A DNA stretch of 9,566 nucleotides from a bacterium (lineage in GTDB: Bacteria > Patescibacteriota > Microgenomatia > UBA1400 > RBG-16-45-19): contig QKAA01000030.1 of the NCBI GenBank assembly GCA_003247275.1, positions 1 to 9,566 of the forward strand, given 5' to 3'. Positions 6,142 to 9,566 of the stretch are shown here, piece after piece. The position numbers and the translations under genes were made by a program. Under the pieces are notes generated by a model. That model was not told where the DNA came from. It ran no database searches and saw only the letters and a list, made by a program, of their open reading frames with translations. How positions within the stretch are numbered: position 1 is the stretch's first letter; every line of letters begins with the position of its first letter.

Positions 6142-6702
6142 ATGAGTATTTTAGAAATAGCGTTTTATGGTATGGAGATTGGTCTTATTGCGGTGGCTAT
6201 TGATGTTCTTCATCCACATTTATTAAAAGTGGCTAAACTTTTTAAATTCGGGAGAAGACGATTTGGTATTTGTGAAACTGTATATACTCGGACATACCTG
6301 TTGGTTCAGGGATTAACAACAATAGTAATGATTGTGTCTTTGATTTTGTTTAACCTTATTCTGTTGGATATATCAGTGTTTAGATGGGTGATAGTTGTAT
6401 CATTTGTGCTAGTAGGAGTGTTGGGCGCAAGAATATATTCATTCTTTTTATTGAATAGGTGGATTGAGGGGTTTTTACTTAATAGATTCTTAAGGACAGA
6501 TCCTGAGGAAATTAGTAAGTTATCTTTTGAGAGACTAGATTTATATTTGAATAAACGTGTTGGATTCAACCTATCAGAGTTGGTTATAAAAAAATATTTT
6601 CTTATTGCCTATCTGACATTAGGATTTATTTTGATCTATAACTTGGTGTTTATATCAGCGAGTAAACAGTTAATTGGCACGCCTTTTGGTTTATTGGCAT
6701 AA
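6142..6702 (+). CDS. Unknown four-helix membrane protein
   Basis: I do not recognise a family for this 186-residue protein. Hydrophobic segments lie at about residues 5-27, 55-77, 80-103 and 151-173. Positive charges cluster after the first segment (KVAKLFKFGRRR, 29-40), so that loop is probably cytoplasmic and the N-terminus outside. A more polar stretch of about 45 residues between helices 3 and 4 (RTDPEEISKLSFERLDLYLNK region, 118-138) is also predicted cytoplasmic and may be the functional part. No catalytic or metal-binding motif is seen, and there is a single cysteine (C44). The gene is AT-richer than its neighbours, uses ATA, AGA and AGG codons more freely, and shows a weaker G-over-C bias. 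It has its own candidate promoter, a good ribosome site and a strong terminator, so it is likely an independent unit between dprA and topA. That it is a real gene is well supported by topology and signals; the function is unknown. Confidence 0.75.
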   Translation: MSILEIAFYGMEIGLIAVAIDVLHPHLLKVAKLFKFGRRRFGICETVYTRTYLLVQGLTTIVMIVSLILFNLILLDISVFRWVIVVSFVLVGVLGARIYSFFLLNRWIEGFLLNRFLRTDPEEISKLSFERLDLYLNKRVGFNLSELVIKKYFLIAYLTLGFILIYNLVFISASKQLIGTPFGLLA

Positions 6703-6722
6703 TATTTGATTCACTTTACTAA

Positions 6723-6784
6723 TGGTGGGGTAAGAATTGAGAGATTTTTCTCTTTTAGTATTATCCCACCAAGTATATTTTTTT
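6723..6784 (+). terminator. Strong intrinsic terminator
   Basis: TGGTGGGGTAA (6723-6733) pairs with TTATCCCACCA (6761-6771) over eleven positions with one G-U. An inner stem AGAGA/TCTCT (6740-6744/6749-6753) closes a TTTT loop. Seven T residues follow at 6778-6784. It lies 21 bases after the stop of the membrane-protein gene and insulates topA from upstream transcription. Confidence 0.8.
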
Positions 6785-6787
6785 AAT

Positions 6788-6816
6788 TTTTCAATATTTG
6801 TGATCTGTGATATTCT
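6788..6816 (+). promoter_or_regulatory. Candidate topA promoter with extended -10
   Basis: TTTTCA (6788-6793) and TATTCT (6811-6816) are 17 bases apart, and TG at 6808-6809 gives the extended TGn form just before the -10 box. Placed right after the terminator, it is a reasonable topA promoter. The predicted start near 6823 gives a leader of about 44 bases. Confidence 0.45.
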
Positions 6817-6823
6817 TTGGGAT

Positions 6824-6886
6824 ATGCAGTGGTGTTTTTTGGTTTTAATAAATATGAAGGAAATGCATGAATTTAGTTATCGTTGA
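6824..6886 (+). other. Possible short upstream reading frame overlapping topA
   Basis: ATG 6824 opens a 20-codon frame (MQWCFLVLINMKEMHEFSYR) ending at TGA 6884-6886, inside topA in another frame. The ATG lies seven bases after the candidate -10 box, the same distance as at mreB, so it could be a leaderless start. It may be chance; no peptide evidence is available. Confidence 0.2.
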
Positions 6887-8945
6887 GTCGCCGACAAAGG
6901 CACGGACATTGAGACGGTTTTTGGGCAAAGAGTTTGTGATTGAGGCGAGTATGGGTCATGTGCGAGATTTGCCAAAGAGCAGTTTAGGAGTGGATACCAG
7001 CAAGGGTTTTGAGCCGGAATATGAAATCAGTAAGGGCAAAAAACAAGTCATTACGGGTTTAAAAAAAGCAGCAACGACCGCCAAGACAATTTATTTAGCA
7101 ACTGACCCTGATCGAGAAGGAGAGGCAATTAGTTGGCATATTAAAGACTTATTGCAGGCTAATGGACGAAAACGGACACCGAAAATTGCGGAAGATCATT
7201 TTAAACGGGTGACGTTCCATGAGATCACTAAAAAAGCGATTGAAGAGGCATTACAAACTCCAGGTGAGTTGAATATGGCTATGGTTGACGCGCAGCAGGC
7301 GCGGCGGGTGGTGGATCGATTGGTGGGTTATACATTGTCACCGGTGTTATGGAAAAAAGTGAGACGAGGTTTGTCGGCTGGCCGAGTGCAGTCGGTGGCG
7401 GTGCGATTAATTGTGGAACGAGAGCGAGAAATTTTGGCATTTGAACCAGTGGAATATTGGAACATTTCGGCTCGATTACATGGCTCTGCTGACGACAAGC
7501 AGATTTTTGTGGCGGAATTAGTTGATATCGATGGTAAAAAATTGGAAATTAAAGGTGCAAGTGAGGGGAAGAAAACTCGAGTAGAAAAGATGTGGCATGA
7601 TACAGCTGCCAAAGTAGAACCAGTGGTGGCTGCATTAAAAGCAGCTTCTTATACCGTGACCCAGATTGATAGAAAAGAGCAAGTAAAGAAAGCGAATCCG
7701 CCGTTTACGACATCAACATTGCAGCAGGCAGCAGCAAATGTGCTGGGCTGGTCGGGTAAGCAAACCATGGCCGTGGCGCAACAATTGTATGAGGCTGGTT
7801 TAATTACGTATCACCGGACTGATTCGTTTCACTTGGCAGATGAGGCAGTGAGTGTAGCTCGGACGGTAATTGGACAACAGTATGGGGCTGAATTTGTGCC
7901 GGAAACACCCAATTTTTATCAAACAAAAAGTAAAAATGCACAGGAGGCGCATGAGGCAGTGCGGCCAACTGACGCAACTAAAATTAGTGGTAGTACGTTG
8001 GAAGTGGGAGATAGCCGACAAGAAAAACTATATCAATTGATTTGGCGACGATTTATCGCTTGTCAGATGAAGTCGGCAATTTATGATCAAACAAATATTC
8101 GGATTGAAGCAATAAATCCGGCGGAAAAAAGTATGGTTTATGGTCTGCGTGCCTCTGGAAGTGTGGTTAAATTTGAGGGTTGGCGCAAGGCTTATGGAGA
8201 CAAGAAAGCGGCTACGAGCAAAAAACAGGATGAAGAAGTGATTTTGCCAGAGATGCAAGAACAAGAGAATTTACATTTGGATGAAGTTTTATCAGAGCAA
8301 AAATTTACGCAGCCGCCAGCTCGCTACAATGATGCTTCCTTGATTAAAGAGTTGGAAAAACGAGGGATTGGTAGACCTTCAACCTATGCTTCCATTTTGT
8401 CGACGATTGCAGATCGAGGCTATGTGGAACGATTGGAAAAACGGTATCAGCCGACGAGTATTGGAATGGCCACAAATGATTTTTTGGTGGAACATTTCCC
8501 AGTGGTGTTGGACTACCAATTTACGGCGGGAATGGAAGATGATTTGGATAGCATTTCTCGAGGAGAAAAGGCGTGGAAAGCAGTAATGAAGGCATTTTGG
8601 GGTCCGTTCGAGAAATCAGTTAAGGCAGTGGATAAGTCAGCGGGACGGGTGGAAATTCCAGTAGAGAAAACGGGCGAGAAATGTCCAAAGTGCAAGGAGG
8701 GAGAATTAGTGATTAGGACAGGGAAATATGGAAAGTTTGTGTCTTGTGGCAGATTCCCAGAGTGTGACTACAAGGCTAGTTTGCGCCAGGTAGTTGAGGG
8801 GGTGGCTTGCCCGGAGTGTGGTTCAGAAATTGTCCAAAAACGAACAAGGACGGGGAGAACGTTTTGGGGTTGTAGTAGTTATCCCAAGTGTAAGTGGGCT
8901 AGCTGGCAAGATCCGACCAAAAGTCAGGAGAAGCAAGAGAATTAG
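6867..8945 (+). CDS. topA: DNA topoisomerase I (type IA)
   Basis: TopA relaxes negative supercoils by cutting one strand through a 5'-phosphotyrosine link, balancing gyrase during transcription and replication. The 692-residue enzyme matches the compact bacterial form. The N-terminal Toprim domain has E7 in VIVESPTKA and D80, D82, E84 in ATDPDREGE, which bind magnesium. The active-site tyrosine is Y315 in GLITYHRTDS; the residue after it is usually Met in well-studied enzymes and is His here. RPSTYASILSTI near residue 510 is another family block. Two four-cysteine zinc ribbons close the protein: C606, C609, C627, C633 and C648, C651, C669, C675. These usually bind single-stranded DNA. GAAGGA at 6856-6861, five bases upstream, supports ATG 6867. 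The upstream terminator suggests topA begins a new transcript that may continue into the reductase gene. Confidence 0.97.
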   Translation: MNLVIVESPTKARTLRRFLGKEFVIEASMGHVRDLPKSSLGVDTSKGFEPEYEISKGKKQVITGLKKAATTAKTIYLATDPDREGEAISWHIKDLLQANGRKRTPKIAEDHFKRVTFHEITKKAIEEALQTPGELNMAMVDAQQARRVVDRLVGYTLSPVLWKKVRRGLSAGRVQSVAVRLIVEREREILAFEPVEYWNISARLHGSADDKQIFVAELVDIDGKKLEIKGASEGKKTRVEKMWHDTAAKVEPVVAALKAASYTVTQIDRKEQVKKANPPFTTSTLQQAAANVLGWSGKQTMAVAQQLYEAGLITYHRTDSFHLADEAVSVARTVIGQQYGAEFVPETPNFYQTKSKNAQEAHEAVRPTDATKISGSTLEVGDSRQEKLYQLIWRRFIACQMKSAIYDQTNIRIEAINPAEKSMVYGLRASGSVVKFEGWRKAYGDKKAATSKKQDEEVILPEMQEQENLHLDEVLSEQKFTQPPARYNDASLIKELEKRGIGRPSTYASILSTIADRGYVERLEKRYQPTSIGMATNDFLVEHFPVVLDYQFTAGMEDDLDSISRGEKAWKAVMKAFWGPFEKSVKAVDKSAGRVEIPVEKTGEKCPKCKEGELVIRTGKYGKFVSCGRFPECDYKASLRQVVEGVACPECGSEIVQKRTRTGRTFWGCSSYPKCKWASWQDPTKSQEKQEN

Positions 8946-8975
8946 TTAAATAAGCTAACAAAGTTTTATAAATAA

Positions 8976-8983
8976 AGAAGGAG
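8976..8983 (+). promoter_or_regulatory. Ribosome binding site for a GTG start
   Basis: AGAAGGAG ends seven bases before GTG 8991 and fixes this unusual start codon. No terminator is seen in the 45 bases after topA; the GTTA/TAAC pair at 8945-8959 is too short. Co-transcription with topA is therefore plausible. Confidence 0.7.
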
Positions 8984-8990
8984 AAAAATT

Positions 8991-9566
8991 GTGATTTGGC
9001 AGGTAATCAAGGTTAATGGTCGGCGCGAGGCTTATGATGAGGCAAAGGTGGCAGATGCGGTGTTTTTGGCAGCACAAGATGTGGGGGGGACTGATAATCG
9101 GTTGGCGGCAGATTTGGCAGGTAAAATTACTGCTTATTTGTCTGAACAGTTTGGGCGAAAAAAAGAGATTTCAACTCGAGATATTGGTGATGCAGTGGAG
9201 AGAGTTTTGATTGAGCAACATCATATTCGGACGGCGAAATCGTATATATTGAATCGAGATAAGAAGCGGGAAGAGATTGAAGCCAAAATTAGATTGGGCG
9301 TAGTGGATGATGTGGGCTTGCCGCTTAATTCGCTGATTGTAATGAAGAATAAGTATTTGCTTCAGAATGGAAGTGATAAGGCCAAAGATGTTAGTTCAGA
9401 TTATGAAACTCCAGGGGAGGCTTTCTTGAGGGTGGCTCAAGCATTGGCGGTAGTGGAAAAGGGGAAGAAACGACAGAAGTTGTGGCAGGACCGATTTGAA
9501 GAAATTATGCGAGAGCGGAAGTTTTTGCCAGGGGGTAGAACCTTAGCCAATGCAGGAACGGTGAAC
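8991..9566 (+). CDS. nrdJ: Ribonucleotide reductase large subunit, N-terminal part (probably class II)
   Basis: Ribonucleotide reductase makes deoxynucleotides from ribonucleotides. Only the first 192 codons are present. Residues 1 to about 92 form an ATP-cone: VIKVNGRREAYDEAKVADAV at the start and RDIGDAVERVLIE followed by RTAKSYILNRDKK near the end. This domain senses ATP/dATP for overall activity control. The catalytic-domain lead-in then shows PLNSLIVMKNKYLL (111-124) and FLPGGRTLANAGT (178-190). The GGRT-x-x-NAGT form is closer to adenosylcobalamin-dependent (class II) enzymes than to NrdA, which usually has a NSPTLFNAGT-like block. The active-site cysteines lie beyond the window, so class I or a related form is not fully excluded. 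The GTG start is chosen from a near-ideal ribosome site. A class II enzyme would need cobalamin, which a small-genome organism would probably have to import. Confidence 0.8.
   Translation, partial: MIWQVIKVNGRREAYDEAKVADAVFLAAQDVGGTDNRLAADLAGKITAYLSEQFGRKKEISTRDIGDAVERVLIEQHHIRTAKSYILNRDKKREEIEAKIRLGVVDDVGLPLNSLIVMKNKYLLQNGSDKAKDVSSDYETPGEAFLRVAQALAVVEKGKKRQKLWQDRFEEIMRERKFLPGGRTLANAGTVN

Noticed and set aside
8945..8959. Terminator between topA and the reductase gene
   Set aside because: Only a four-base GTTA/TAAC stem without a proper T tract.

Overview
The window reads as a bacterial chromosome segment with densely packed genes and the standard bacterial code. TGA ends three of the genes (mreD, the PBP2 gene and dprA), which argues against the code-25 lineages in which TGA means glycine. 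Short proteins, a divergent MreC/MreD pair, a likely B12-dependent ribonucleotide reductase, probable leaderless starts and an O-antigen-ligase-like membrane protein together suggest a Patescibacteria/CPR genome, possibly Microgenomates. That placement is an inference from gene character and needs a phylogeny. The + strand is strongly G-rich and C-poor almost throughout, even under the one minus-strand gene, which suggests that + is the leading strand.

Layout. (1) 1-300, minus strand: N-terminal part of a polytopic O-antigen ligase/polymerase-like protein, cut by the window edge. (2) 301-737: a 437-base divergent intergenic region with no gene, holding a cluster of perfect or near-perfect hairpins between 394 and 600 and a local loss or reversal of the G-over-C bias. 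(3) 738-4837, plus strand: a cell-shape and wall-elongation operon, mreB-mreC-mreD-PBP2 (mrdA). (4) 4870-5979: dprA, tightly linked to the PBP2 gene. (5) 5980-6866: an AT-richer interval carrying a 186-residue four-helix membrane protein of unknown function, with its own candidate promoter, an operator-like inverted repeat and a strong intrinsic terminator. (6) 6867-8945: topA, topoisomerase I with two zinc ribbons. (7) 8991 to the end: the first 192 codons of a ribonucleotide reductase large subunit with an ATP-cone, probably class II (NrdJ).

How the parts fit. MreB filaments under the membrane, the MreC/MreD membrane proteins and the PBP2 transpeptidase form the core of the elongasome, which directs side-wall peptidoglycan synthesis. 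The usual glycosyltransferase partner RodA is not in the window. DprA protects incoming single-stranded DNA and loads RecA. TopA relaxes negative supercoils, and the reductase supplies deoxynucleotides. dprA and topA are neighbours in many bacteria, so the unknown membrane gene between them looks interposed.

Most of the window is housekeeping. No CRISPR array, transposase, tRNA, rRNA or recognisable defence system was seen. The parts least explained by known families are the 394-600 hairpin cluster and the 5980-6866 cassette.
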